A DNA stretch of 14,196 nucleotides from JANPJV01 sp031425695 (GTDB lineage Bacteria > Pseudomonadota > Gammaproteobacteria > Xanthomonadales > SZUA-5), in assembly GCA_031425695.1 (NCBI GenBank), contig JANPJV010000255.1, positions 1-14,196 of the forward strand. Reading direction: 5' to 3'. The translations under genes were made by a program, and so were the position numbers. This document shows, in pieces, positions 1 through 8,484 of this stretch (position 1 is the stretch's first letter; each line of letters opens with the position of its first letter). A model generated the notes under the pieces. The model saw only the letters and a list, made by a program, of their open reading frames with translations, was not told the origin of the DNA and made no database searches.

Positions 1-52
1 CTTGTCCGGACGCTTCTGCAGCGTTTAGGTCAAGTAAAAGCGTCCGGACAAG
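1..52. repeat. 15-bp perfect inverted repeat, possible terminator or mobile-element end
   Basis: Bases 1-15 are the exact reverse complement of bases 38-52, with a 22-base loop, and the core GTCCGGAC recurs as TCCGGAC at 54-60. It lies about 57 bp past the stop codon of the decaheme/LVIVD gene, so a transcript of the minus-strand operon could fold here and end. No T run can be assessed because the window starts at the arm itself. A transposon or MITE end is an equal alternative. The hairpin is directly visible; the role is a guess. Confidence 0.5.
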
Positions 53-108
53 GTCCGGACCCACGCGAGCAAATCCACGCGTGGACGCACAGCGCGCCCA
101 CAACCTCC

Positions 109-3100
109 TCAGTGCCCCGCATCCTTTGGCCGCGAGCGATCACCGGCCGGTGGCGTCGCACCCTGCTGGCGATCCAGGGTGTGGTTGGGTTTAAAGGACA
201 GTGGCTTGGTGGTGATGCCTTTCGCGCCGTCGACCTTGTCGCTCACGGTCCACGGGTTGCCGTTTGCATCGAGGTAGAACGCGCGCTGTTCTTCGGCGTT
301 GAGGGGGCGGGAGCCGATGCGGCCGAGTACGGTGATCTGGCCGCCCGTCTCGTCCACGGCGCGATCGCGTTCGAGCGCGCGTGAGAGCGAGAGCGCGTTC
401 TTGCCGGTCGGGTAGCTGGCGATCAGCTTGGGCTTGGGCTCGGGGCTGTAGCCGTAGAACTTGGGCTGGATGTCCGGGCCCGTCATCTGCACCACACGCA
501 GGCCGTTCTTGCCGTCGGCGATGTACGCGTAGAGCGAGGCATTGGTCGAGGCCAGGGTGATGTCGCGGGCGTCGTCGATGACGCCGCCGCCGTTGAAGCG
601 CTCGTAGACGGTCGGCTGGGTCGGCTTGGTGACATCGACGATGACGATGCCCTCGGCGCCCGCGGCTACGTAGGCGTAGGTGCGCGCGACGTGCAGCTTG
701 TGCGCGTTGGCGATCGGGATGACCGCGTCGATGACCGCAAAGGCCTTTTCGGGGTTGGTGATGTCGACGACTTCGAGGCCGCGGCCCGTCGTCACGAACA
801 GGTAGCGGAACTGCTGCTGGCTCGCGCGCACGTCGTCCATTGGGACCGTGTGCACATGGCGCGGCTTGAGCGGATCGGCCATGTCGAGCACGACGATGCC
901 TCTCGGCGTCGCCGCATAGAACCAGTCGCCGGCAATCGCCAGGTGACGCACGCCGTCGAGCACGCCGCCGGCATTCCAGGTGAGTGCACGGTTGAGGAAG
1001 TTGTTGCGCGGCTCGCCATCGTGCAGCGCATCGATGTCGACCACGATCAGGCCTTCTTCGGCGTCGGTCACGAACGCGTAGCGGTAGATCGCGTGGAAGG
1101 GCTGCTCCAGATTGTCCTTGCGCATGAGCTCGCCCTCGTTGCGCGAGGGTTGCACCGGCTGCGTCGTCGCCATCACCACGCAGGTCGCGTTCTTGCTGGC
1201 CACATTGGTGTTCTGTCCGAGCGGGGAGAACGGCGCGGTGATGATCTTCTGGCTGATGCCCTTGTTGGCAATGCTGGCGACGTCGTAGACGCGCATCCCG
1301 CGGCTGCCTTCGGCGACAAAGACGTATTCGCCGCGCAGCTGGATGCAGTTGGACTCGCCGGCGCCGTGGCTGTAGGCCTCGCTGAGCTTGCCGCCATCCT
1401 GCTGATGCTTGGCAAAAAAGTCGGGGTAGGCCTTCTGGTGCAGGAAGCTGCCGACGACCGCCTGCGGCTCGTCCCATTCGGTTACGCGCACGGCCGAGAT
1501 CTCGCCGTCGCCGCCGACCCAGGCGTTGAAGCCGAGGAAGTCCATGAACCTGGTGCCGTGCCCGAGGAGCTGCGCCATGATGGCGTTGTTATCGCCTTCC
1601 GCCGAGAGATGGCAGTCGGTGCAGGTCTTGGTCTCGGTGCGGCGCTCGGTGTGCGGGTAGTGCGGCGCCATCGCCTGCGAGCTGTAGCCAGCTGCGGAGA
1701 TCGGCGGCTGCTGGATGTAGATGCGCTCACGGTTCGAGTTGGTCGAGGACAGGATCAGCGCGCTGGTGGAGCGCATCGGCGCGATCTTGTAGTCCTTGAC
1801 CTCGCCATGCTTGCCGAGCATGAACACGTCATCGCGCGCGACCTGTGGATTGTAGGTCGCGTAATTGCGCGTGGAGCCGCCCTCGTAATGCAGGCGCTGG
1901 GTCTTCCAATTGGCCTGGATCGGCAGGTGGCAGCCACCGCAGCTGGTGGTCCAGCTGGTATGGCACGAATAGCAGAGCATCTTGTCTTCGCCATGCGCGC
2001 GCTGGTCCATCGGTACGTCTGAACCGTAGCTCAGCTTGGCCACGTCGTTGCCCATCGTGTGGGCGCGGTCAGCCTTGGCGTTGTAGGCGGGACTGACCGG
2101 ATTGGAGACGTCCTTGACCAGTGACATCTTCCATTCCAGGCCCGGGGTCATCGTCGAACGCTGGATCAGCTCGTCACCGACCCACTCGAAGCGCTTCGAT
2201 CCGTCCGGGTTGCGCATGTCGGCCAGGTTGCGGCCTTGCTTGCTCGCCATCGGGCCCGACGTGATCAGGCTGGGATAGGCGTCCGGCGTGCCGTGGCAGT
2301 CCTTGCACTGGATTTCAACGCCCGCGGCGACTTCGCCGACAACATGGCCGTTGCCATGCATGTCCTGCGAGAAATGGCAGTCGACGCAATGCATGCCGAC
2401 ATCGACATGGATGCTCGACATGTGGACGGCTTTCTGGAATTTCTTCGGGTCTTCGTCGCTGACCTGCGCGCCCTCGGCGTCGAGCAGGTTGCCCTTGCGG
2501 TCGCGCTTGAAGATCGCGCGGAAGTTCCAGCCATGGCCGTGGTAGTCGGCGAACTGGGTGTCCTTCAGTTTCGGGTTGAGCTGCGAGACGTTCTTGACGA
2601 ACTCGAGGTCGCGCCAGTTGCCCCGGATCGCAGCTTCTTCGGGATTGCGATCGAGCGTCTTGCGCATCTCGTCATGCGACGGGTAGTGCTGTTTCTCCGG
2701 CCACATCGAACCCGCGTCAGACTCGTAGTCCCACATCGTGTAGCCGAGAAAGGTGTTCATGAACATGTTGGGCTGATGCATGTGGCAGATCATGCATTGG
2801 CTGGTCGGAATCGACCGGGTGAACGCGTGTTTGAGCGGATGGCCCGGTTGGTCCTTGGGGATGGTCGGGTCGGCCTGCTGGCTGAGGCCCATATGGCCGG
2901 CGGACGCGTACTGCCCGGAGTGGCGCGGATCGCGATCGTTCGCATACGGCACATGGCACGCGGTGCAGCCGGAATTGCGGAAATCGCCCGGCTGGTCGGA
3001 GGTGCCCATGAACCACATATTTGGGTCATTCAAACGCGATTTCAAAATGTTGATGACCGGCACGGCAATGCGCTGGCCGGTGCCCGGGCCGCGATTGGAC

Positions 3101-4023
3101 TGGCGGAAATCCGGGCGGCCCGGCTCTTCCAGGCGCTGGATCTGGCCCAGCGAATTGGGCAGGCCGGTTTCCGGGAACGTGCTGTTGATGTTCCGGCCGC
3201 CACGCTCGAAGACGCGGAAGATGTCGCCCGGCGGGATCACTTCCCAGTTGGGCAGCGGGATCAGGCCCGAGAGCGCGCCCTTGATCTGCATCTGCGGCGT
3301 GACCGGCTCGAGCGAGGTGATGGTCGCGGTTTCGCCCTCGCGGGTGTAGGCCTCGCCCAGCACATACCGTTTGTACTTGAGGATGCCGTTGTTGTACGAG
3401 GCGCCGCCCCAGAGCATGGCGCTGGTGGCCATGATCGAGCGCTTGGCGGCCTCGATGATCGGCTGGTGGCAGGCGCCGCAGGCCTCATGCGCGATGCGCA
3501 GGTCGCCCGGATTCATGAAGCGCACGAACTCCGGCGCTTCGCGATTGAGCAGGGTATAGGAGCGTTCCGGATTGGCCGAGCTCGGGCTATGCCACGCACC
3601 CGGGTACTTCGGCAGCACGTGCGCGCTGTCCATCGCCGTGCGGTAATCCGGCGCGTAGTCGTGCCCTTTTCCGTGGCTGCCTTCGCTGCCGTGACCCGGC
3701 GCGGAAGCCGGCGGCGTGCCGGCTGGCGCGTTGACCTTGGGATCGCCGCCATGGCAATCGGTGCAGCCGAGCACGACCGCGCGTGACGCGTGCATGGTCT
3801 GCTGATCGATCGGGTTGTGGCAGCTCTTGCAGCCTTCGCTCTTGGCGTTCGCGGCGTCCCAGGTCTGCGTGCGCGGTGCCGACGGCGCCAGCGTGTACTC
3901 GCGCTCGACCGCTTCTTCGCCTTCTTCGGCGAAGATGGTCGAGGTCGCGATCAGCGCGGTCAGCGCGAGGCCGAGTGCCAGAAGGCGTTTGGGGTTGATC
4001 AGGGAAAAGCGTTTTTGTGTCAT
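109..4023 (-). CDS. Secreted decaheme cytochrome c with C-terminal LVIVD-repeat propeller
   Basis: Predicted electron-transfer protein of the periplasm or cell surface, 1304 residues. A Sec signal peptide covers about residues 1-32 (basic n-region, Leu/Ala core, probable cut after IFA). Ten CXXCH c-type haem motifs follow at about 65, 87, 182, 353, 410, 546, 573, 684, 695 and 801, separated by long haem-free stretches, so this is not a compact MtrA-like or NrfH-like wire. From about 900 to 1180 there are six repeats of the type YxYVAxGxxGLxVVDV, matching the LVIVD family (beta-propeller). Two lone Cys (about 893 and 948) could form a disulfide. The start at 4023 is chosen because it gives a normal signal peptide; in-frame ATGs at 4038, 4044 and 4071 are possible and no ribosome site is decisive. 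It is the last gene of the lipoprotein/barrel/cytochrome group. Inference: outer-membrane or extracellular partner of the adjacent barrel. The haem count and repeats are clear; the substrate is unknown. Confidence 0.93.
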   Translation of the reverse strand: MTQKRFSLINPKRLLALGLALTALIATSTIFAEEGEEAVEREYTLAPSAPRTQTWDAANAKSEGCKSCHNPIDQQTMHASRAVVLGCTDCHGGDPKVNAPAGTPPASAPGHGSEGSHGKGHDYAPDYRTAMDSAHVLPKYPGAWHSPSSANPERSYTLLNREAPEFVRFMNPGDLRIAHEACGACHQPIIEAAKRSIMATSAMLWGGASYNNGILKYKRYVLGEAYTREGETATITSLEPVTPQMQIKGALSGLIPLPNWEVIPPGDIFRVFERGGRNINSTFPETGLPNSLGQIQRLEEPGRPDFRQSNRGPGTGQRIAVPVINILKSRLNDPNMWFMGTSDQPGDFRNSGCTACHVPYANDRDPRHSGQYASAGHMGLSQQADPTIPKDQPGHPLKHAFTRSIPTSQCMICHMHQPNMFMNTFLGYTMWDYESDAGSMWPEKQHYPSHDEMRKTLDRNPEEAAIRGNWRDLEFVKNVSQLNPKLKDTQFADYHGHGWNFRAIFKRDRKGNLLDAEGAQVSDEDPKKFQKAVHMSSIHVDVGMHCVDCHFSQDMHGNGHVVGEVAAGVEIQCKDCHGTPDAYPSLITSGPMASKQGRNLADMRNPDGSKRFEWVGDELIQRSTMTPGLEWKMSLVKDVSNPVSPAYNAKADRAHTMGNDVAKLSYGSDVPMDQRAHGEDKMLCYSCHTSWTTSCGGCHLPIQANWKTQRLHYEGGSTRNYATYNPQVARDDVFMLGKHGEVKDYKIAPMRSTSALILSSTNSNRERIYIQQPPISAAGYSSQAMAPHYPHTERRTETKTCTDCHLSAEGDNNAIMAQLLGHGTRFMDFLGFNAWVGGDGEISAVRVTEWDEPQAVVGSFLHQKAYPDFFAKHQQDGGKLSEAYSHGAGESNCIQLRGEYVFVAEGSRGMRVYDVASIANKGISQKIITAPFSPLGQNTNVASKNATCVVMATTQPVQPSRNEGELMRKDNLEQPFHAIYRYAFVTDAEEGLIVVDIDALHDGEPRNNFLNRALTWNAGGVLDGVRHLAIAGDWFYAATPRGIVVLDMADPLKPRHVHTVPMDDVRASQQQFRYLFVTTGRGLEVVDITNPEKAFAVIDAVIPIANAHKLHVARTYAYVAAGAEGIVIVDVTKPTQPTVYERFNGGGVIDDARDITLASTNASLYAYIADGKNGLRVVQMTGPDIQPKFYGYSPEPKPKLIASYPTGKNALSLSRALERDRAVDETGGQITVLGRIGSRPLNAEEQRAFYLDANGNPWTVSDKVDGAKGITTKPLSFKPNHTLDRQQGATPPAGDRSRPKDAGH

Positions 4024-4087
4024 GTAGGACTCGCTCATACCCATTGGTTGTTTTTCCGCGCGAAAACGCACGAACTCATTTTTTCAG

Positions 4088-4202
4088 CTCCCCTCTCCCG
4101 CGCCTTTTGCGGGAGAGGGGCTGGGGGAGAGGGGCTCTTCGCTCTTCTGTGCAAGCGCCCTCTCCCCCGACCCCTCTCCCGCATGAAGGCGGGAGAGGGG
4201 AG
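4088..4202. repeat. REP-like cluster of GC-rich hairpins
   Basis: Two 12-bp perfect hairpins (4090-4101 with 4109-4120, and 4171-4182 with 4189-4200) have the same arm, CCCCTCTCCCGC. Between them 4123-4133 pairs with 4158-4168, so the whole block can form a cloverleaf or cruciform. This composition and layout match dispersed REP/BIME-type intergenic repeats of proteobacteria. It fills most of the 184-bp spacer between the barrel gene and the decaheme gene, where it could stabilise or attenuate the upstream mRNA. It lacks a T tract, so it is not an obvious intrinsic terminator. Confidence 0.8.
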
Positions 4203-4207
4203 CACTG

Positions 4208-6001
4208 CTAATACGTCAGGATGATGTTCCCGAGCACCGTGTAATACGGATCGTCTTCACCGTAGAGCTGGGCCAGGCCTTCGCCGGGCTCGAGCAGCGC
4301 GCCGGACAGGCGCACCACCAGGTTCTGGGTCATGAATGGGCGCCAGATCCAAGCGACAGAAAAGTCGGTGCCGATCTCGCGATCGATCGGTGCCTGGTTG
4401 CGCGCGGCTTCCAGCACCTCGGTTTGATCGAACCACATCTGGTTGAGATTGACCGAGATTCGCGATTCCGGAGTGAAATCGAAATCGGCGCCGAAGCCGA
4501 TCAGGCGGATGCCCGGATTATCGAAATTCGACTGGCCCTGTTCCTTGGACGGTCGCAGCGAGGGCAGCAGGCCGTTGCGCGCGGACAGGGCGACACCACC
4601 GCCGCCGATCAGCGGGATGTTCTGGCGGATCCAGTAGTTCGTGTCGGAACCGGCGAAGATCGGATTCTCGAAGATGGCGTCGTAGCCGTGGCTTTCATCG
4701 TCGAACGGGTCATCGTCGCCGCTCGCGTAGGCCAGCGAAAGGCGCGGCCGGATCCAGTCGAAATCGCGGCTGAGTTCGGCGGCGAAGAAGCCGGCGCTGA
4801 CGTCGCTGTCCTCGCCGGTGAAGGTGCCATCGTTGCGCCCGAACAGGTAATAGGCCGACGCGGTCAGGTTGTAGTTGCCGATGCGGCCGTCACCGTTGTA
4901 GCCGAGATAGACGACGTCATAGTCGCGCGGCCGCTCGGTGCCGATCGACGACGGGCGCTGCAGGAAGCCGTTGGAATCGAAGAAGAAATCGGTATCGCGA
5001 TTGCGGTTGTAGGCAATCGTGGCCTGCGACACGAACCCAAGGATGCCGAGATCCTGTACGTAGTAATTGGCGATCAGGATGTCGTCGTCGCGCAAGCCTT
5101 CGGCGACGTCGTTCAGGCCGGAGTTGAGGTCTTTCTCGACGCGCCGGAAGTAGGCGATGTTGTACTGCTTTTTGTTGTTGTCGCGGTTGCCGAACAGGCG
5201 CACGCCGAACTGCAGGTCCTGGAACAGGAAGCCACGAAAATCGCTCGAGAACGGCTGGATGCCGAAGCGGATCGCATCGAAGTCGTAGCGCGGGCTGACA
5301 TCGCGCAGATGGATGTCGCCGAACAACTCCTGGACGGCGATGAACCCGTCGTCGCGGGTGTTGCCCTTGCGCGGGTCGATGGTCAGTGCACGCACGTCGT
5401 CGACGTCGACGCGGTTGTAGTTCATCGCCAGCGTGAGCCGGTATTCGTATTCAGGCGGCTTGAAGGTGGTGTCGCCCTTGAAGTAGACGAGGCCCGCGAG
5501 AATCGTCTGCGACAGGATGGTCTGGTCGAAGCCGGAGAAGATGTCGACTGCGCCAGGCCCGCCGGTTGAAACCGGTCCGACCGGCGTCGGCAGCGAGCGC
5601 GGCTCCATCACCGTATCGGAAACCGCGAGCAGGCTCAGGAACCAGTCTTCGTCGTGGATCGGCTTGTCGCCTTTCCAGATGTTTTGGTTGTAGGGGTCGT
5701 ACCACGGGTACTTGAAGCCGAGCGATTCCATGATGCGCCAGCGATCTGGCAGCGGAATGAATTCGCCGACGGCATCGATCGGCGCGGGATCGACATTGTT
5801 TGGATTCTGGTCGTCGCGGTCGCGACGGCCGGGCGCGGCGTGGCCCGGTCGGCGGCGCTTGATGCGCGCCTCGTCCGGGTCATAGAGATAAGCGGGCAGG
5901 CCGCTGCCGGTCAGCGGACCGAGCGTATCGACCGTTGAGGCTTCTAGCGGAGCTGCAGTCGAGAGCAGCGTGACCAGGGTTGCGGAAAGACAAAGGCTCA
6001 T
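4208..6001 (-). CDS. Predicted outer-membrane beta-barrel (porin-like) protein
   Basis: 597 residues. Residues 1-21 form a Sec signal peptide ending in an Ala/Leu/Glu/Ala stretch. Residues about 41-65 are strongly charged (a run of Arg/Lys, then Asp/Arg) and look disordered. From about residue 160 the sequence alternates polar and aromatic residues in short segments with Asp/Asn-rich turns, typical of transmembrane beta-strands. The chain ends in Tyr after a hydrophobic alternating strand, as expected for recognition by the Bam machinery. The start at 6001 is preferred over an upstream in-frame ATG (6178) because it begins the signal peptide, has a GGGGG ribosome site 8 bases upstream, and lies one base after the previous stop, implying translational coupling. 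I cannot assign a named family; there is no CXXC motif near the N-terminus of the kind seen in MtrB. Its place between a lipoprotein and a decaheme cytochrome suggests a porin sheath for electron transfer, but an ordinary solute porin is possible. Confidence 0.85.
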   Translation of the reverse strand: MSLCLSATLVTLLSTAAPLEASTVDTLGPLTGSGLPAYLYDPDEARIKRRRPGHAAPGRRDRDDQNPNNVDPAPIDAVGEFIPLPDRWRIMESLGFKYPWYDPYNQNIWKGDKPIHDEDWFLSLLAVSDTVMEPRSLPTPVGPVSTGGPGAVDIFSGFDQTILSQTILAGLVYFKGDTTFKPPEYEYRLTLAMNYNRVDVDDVRALTIDPRKGNTRDDGFIAVQELFGDIHLRDVSPRYDFDAIRFGIQPFSSDFRGFLFQDLQFGVRLFGNRDNNKKQYNIAYFRRVEKDLNSGLNDVAEGLRDDDILIANYYVQDLGILGFVSQATIAYNRNRDTDFFFDSNGFLQRPSSIGTERPRDYDVVYLGYNGDGRIGNYNLTASAYYLFGRNDGTFTGEDSDVSAGFFAAELSRDFDWIRPRLSLAYASGDDDPFDDESHGYDAIFENPIFAGSDTNYWIRQNIPLIGGGGVALSARNGLLPSLRPSKEQGQSNFDNPGIRLIGFGADFDFTPESRISVNLNQMWFDQTEVLEAARNQAPIDREIGTDFSVAWIWRPFMTQNLVVRLSGALLEPGEGLAQLYGEDDPYYTVLGNIILTY

Positions 6002-6002
6002 T

Positions 6003-8036
6003 TCATTTGCCCCCGCACACGTTCTGTTCGTTGGAATCGAAGAAGGGTGCTTGTGGGCACTGCACGTAGCGCAGGCGCGCGCCGCGCGGCACCAATTGGT
6101 CGGCTCGGATCGCAAAAGGCGCATGCGAGAACGCGCCGTTGAGCAGCTCGCCCGCGTTGTGCACGCCGAGGAAGCCAATCATGTCGTCCTGGTCCACGCC
6201 GTCACCCGATACGCCGACAGCACCGACCAGCAGGGTGCCTTTGTAGATCGGCGAGCTGCCAGGAAAAATCTGCAAGCCGTTGGCCAAGGTCGGGATCCCG
6301 GTGCAGTTCATGCCGATATCGGGCAACGGGACCGGGTTGGCGGCGGTCGGCGCGGGTGCCAGCGGCGCGCCGTTCAAGAACAGCGCCAAGCCGAGCTGGT
6401 TCAGGTAATGGGCGACATGCAGCGCGAGCTGGCTGTACGCGAGATCGAGCTGCAGGCCGACATCGAACGGGCTCCAGGACGCAAACTCATTGCTGAGCGG
6501 GCCCGGGGGCGTACCGACGATGCCGTCCGGATAGAACGGGCGGGCGAGATTGCCGATGGCGCGGTCGGTGAACGCGATGCCGCCATCCGCCAATGCGGTG
6601 GGGATGCCGAGAAACTCGCGCACGCGGGCCACGTAGGCCGCGATCGAGGCCGTGCCGACGCTGCGGAATTGCACGCCGGCCGCATCGAGCGTCGCATTGA
6701 GATAGGTGACATTGGGCAGGCCGAGCAGGAACCCGGCGGCGTTCGCGTTCGAGAAGAAGGCCGCCGAACGGGCTTTCTGCAGCGAAACATCGGTACCGAA
6801 GATCGGTGCGTCGCGGGTGCGTGCAATCGCGAGAATGTTGCCGAGCGAATCGACGATCGAGACGGTCACGCGGGCGGGCGTGCCGAAGGGCTGGCGAATC
6901 TGCGCGCGGGCGCGATTGGCGATCTTCAACGACTCGCGCAGGATGGCCGTGACCTCGGCCTGCGTCAGCCGGCCATCGAGGCCGGCGCGCGCCGGGAAAC
7001 GATCCTGGTTGTTGCCGTCCACCAGGATGAAGGCATCGAGGTCGGCGAGCGAGGCGTCGGCGGCGCGATAACCGGATGCCGGCGTGCCGAAGACCACACC
7101 TTCGCGCGGTGTCGCATCGGCATACGCAGGCACGCGGATGAAGCCGCCCGCACTCGCTGCAATGGTCGACAGGGCCGGTGCATTGCCCGGCGTGCGTGCG
7201 AGATCCGAATACTCGACGTCCGAATAGCGGAAGGTCTTGCCGTCGGCGGTGATCACGTCAGCGCGGCGATTGGCCGGCGCACCGAAGTTGAAGGTGCCGG
7301 CGAGCGCGATCAGTTCATCGAGATCACGGTCGCGATCGAAGATATTCGCGTCCAGGCCATAGGTCGGATCCGCGGCGACGCCGATACCGCCGACCGGCAC
7401 GCCGTTCTTGTAAAGCGGGAAACCGCCCGGATCGGCCGACAGCCCGAGTGGCGAGCGCTGCGGGCCGAGGCTCTGGCCGGCAGTGAATCGGCGCATCAGG
7501 TCTGAGCACGGCAACTGACTGAACTGCACGCCGAACAACGGGCCGGAGGGCTGATTGCTCTCGCCCGGGTTGAATGCCTGCTGCACGATCTGGCTGGCCG
7601 TGCGCGTGGTGAACGCGTTGCCTTCGCTGGAAAGGTACGCGCCGGTCACAGCCTTGGCGATGGCTGCGAGCTCCGAGGGCACGATCAGGTTTTCAAGTCC
7701 GCCGGTGACACCGCGGTTGGAGGTGATGGTGACGGTGCCGCGCGCGCTGGCCATTCGATAGACGCCGAGCACGTTGCCGACGCGGTCGACGACGGCAATC
7801 GTCGCCGGCGCGCTGTTGGCGCCAGCTTCGGCAACTGCCTGGGCGATGATCGTGTTGACATCGCTGACCGTCAGTCGCGAATCCGCTGCGAGACAGCTGC
7901 CGGTGCAGCCTTGCGTAGGCGCAGTTGGCGGCGGTGGCGCAGTTCCAGTGGTGCTCGGCCCGCTGCCACCGCCACAGCCGGCGAGCAAGACGACCCCGAT
8001 TCCCAAAGCAACGCCGTGCAATCGTCCCCAAGCCAT
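6003..8036 (-). CDS. Lipoprotein with two GlcG/DUF336 (haem-binding type) domains
   Basis: 677 residues. The N-terminus is a lipoprotein signal with lipobox L-A-G-C, giving lipidated Cys21, then a Gly/Ser/Thr/Pro-rich linker to about residue 50. Two regions resemble the GlcG/HbpS (DUF336) fold: about 54-245, with IAVVDRVGNVLGVYR and later GVPVGGIGVAAD, and about 357-630, with VSIVDSLGNILAIAR and LLVGAVGVSGDG. Each pair (VxD-x-x-GN plus VGxxGV) marks the two halves of one domain. Family members bind haem or act in small-molecule or redox stress responses; the substrate here is unknown. The start at 8036 is favoured over 8066 because GGGAG lies 8 bases upstream and it places a typical lipoprotein signal at residue 1. 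The stop is one base from the start of the barrel gene. Inference: an envelope factor for haem handling or assembly of the neighbouring multihaem protein. The lipobox and coupling are clear; the exact function is not. Confidence 0.88.
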   Translation of the reverse strand: MAWGRLHGVALGIGVVLLAGCGGGSGPSTTGTAPPPPTAPTQGCTGSCLAADSRLTVSDVNTIIAQAVAEAGANSAPATIAVVDRVGNVLGVYRMASARGTVTITSNRGVTGGLENLIVPSELAAIAKAVTGAYLSSEGNAFTTRTASQIVQQAFNPGESNQPSGPLFGVQFSQLPCSDLMRRFTAGQSLGPQRSPLGLSADPGGFPLYKNGVPVGGIGVAADPTYGLDANIFDRDRDLDELIALAGTFNFGAPANRRADVITADGKTFRYSDVEYSDLARTPGNAPALSTIAASAGGFIRVPAYADATPREGVVFGTPASGYRAADASLADLDAFILVDGNNQDRFPARAGLDGRLTQAEVTAILRESLKIANRARAQIRQPFGTPARVTVSIVDSLGNILAIARTRDAPIFGTDVSLQKARSAAFFSNANAAGFLLGLPNVTYLNATLDAAGVQFRSVGTASIAAYVARVREFLGIPTALADGGIAFTDRAIGNLARPFYPDGIVGTPPGPLSNEFASWSPFDVGLQLDLAYSQLALHVAHYLNQLGLALFLNGAPLAPAPTAANPVPLPDIGMNCTGIPTLANGLQIFPGSSPIYKGTLLVGAVGVSGDGVDQDDMIGFLGVHNAGELLNGAFSHAPFAIRADQLVPRGARLRYVQCPQAPFFDSNEQNVCGGK

Positions 8037-8044
8037 CGAGCGAA

Positions 8045-8049
8045 CTCCC
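8045..8049 (-). promoter_or_regulatory. Ribosome binding site that fixes the GlcG-lipoprotein start
   Basis: The minus strand reads GGGAG here, 8 bases before the ATG at 8036. The alternative in-frame ATG at 8066 has no comparable purine-rich site upstream. Confidence 0.7.
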
Positions 8050-8119
8050 ACAGTCGACGTCCCCATTCACGACGCGAACGGGCGCTTTGCTAAACCGGCG
8101 CCCGCATTAACATGAACCG

Positions 8120-8125
8120 ATCATA
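8120..8125 (-). promoter_or_regulatory. Possible -10 element for the downstream three-gene module
   Basis: The minus strand reads TATGAT about 84 bases before the GlcG-lipoprotein start, at the AT-rich end of a 448-bp spacer. A matching -35 box at 16-18 bp is weak, so this is only a candidate. A promoter somewhere in 8040-8285 is expected because the spacer and the fold-back separate this module from the upstream one. Otherwise I see no gene or named site between 8037 and 8285. Confidence 0.25.
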
Positions 8126-8285
8126 ACGGGAGTTCACATCGTTTTTCGACCCGAAGGCCGAGCAATTTCACGCGCTTGCGTTTTACGTCGGCCAATCCGA
8201 ACGTCGGTCACGTTGCGCCCGCGTCGTCTGGCTACTGGCAGCAATCAATATCGGGCGCTACGTGACAGACCAACGAAAAGCAGAC

Positions 8286-8398
8286 CAAGGGAATGGCGCA
8301 AGAAGGCGCAAAGGCCGCAAAGGACGCAAAATGAAGCGTGGCAACCTCCCGCTTACTTTTGCGTTTTTTGCGCTTTTGCGACTTTTGCGTTTCCCTTG
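8286..8398. repeat. 113-bp imperfect fold-back built of about 9-bp GCAAA units
   Basis: The left arm (8286-8338) repeats GGCGCAAA-like units about every 9 bases. The right arm (8346-8398) repeats the complement, TTTTGCG. The ends CAAGGGA (8286-8292) and TCCCTTG (8392-8398) pair exactly, and the inner units pair imperfectly, so the DNA or RNA can fold into one long hairpin with a short loop. It sits 87 bases past the stop of the FHA-decaheme gene and probably ends or stabilises that transcript. It could also be a dispersed MITE-like repeat. It holds no credible ORF. Confidence 0.7.
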
Positions 8399-8484
8399 AT
8401 CTTGAGCTAGGCGTCAACGATGTGTGTCAGGTAGCGCCCGATCGCCGAGCCGCCGCATCCGACGACGCGCGGGCGCAACCTGAC

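Noticed and set aside
2236..3786. A 516-residue open frame on the plus strand
   Set aside because: It is antisense to the haem-rich half of the decaheme gene, with no signal or domain.
4088..4202. CRISPR array or intrinsic terminator
   Set aside because: There are no regular spacers, the arms are inverted rather than direct repeats, and no T run follows on either strand.
109..6001. Naming the barrel and decaheme pair mtrB and mtrA/mtrC
   Set aside because: The cytochrome is far longer, has an LVIVD propeller and different haem spacing, and the barrel lacks the N-terminal CXXC I would look for. Only the general logic is shared.
5970..7505. A 511-residue open frame on the plus strand
   Set aside because: It lies antisense to the lipoprotein gene, has biased Arg/Ala/Gly content and no recognisable motif.
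8338..8410. A short gene in the spacer between the modules
   Set aside because: The open frames here are made of the TTTTGCG repeat units, with no ribosome site and a Phe/Cys/Ala/Arg-biased product.
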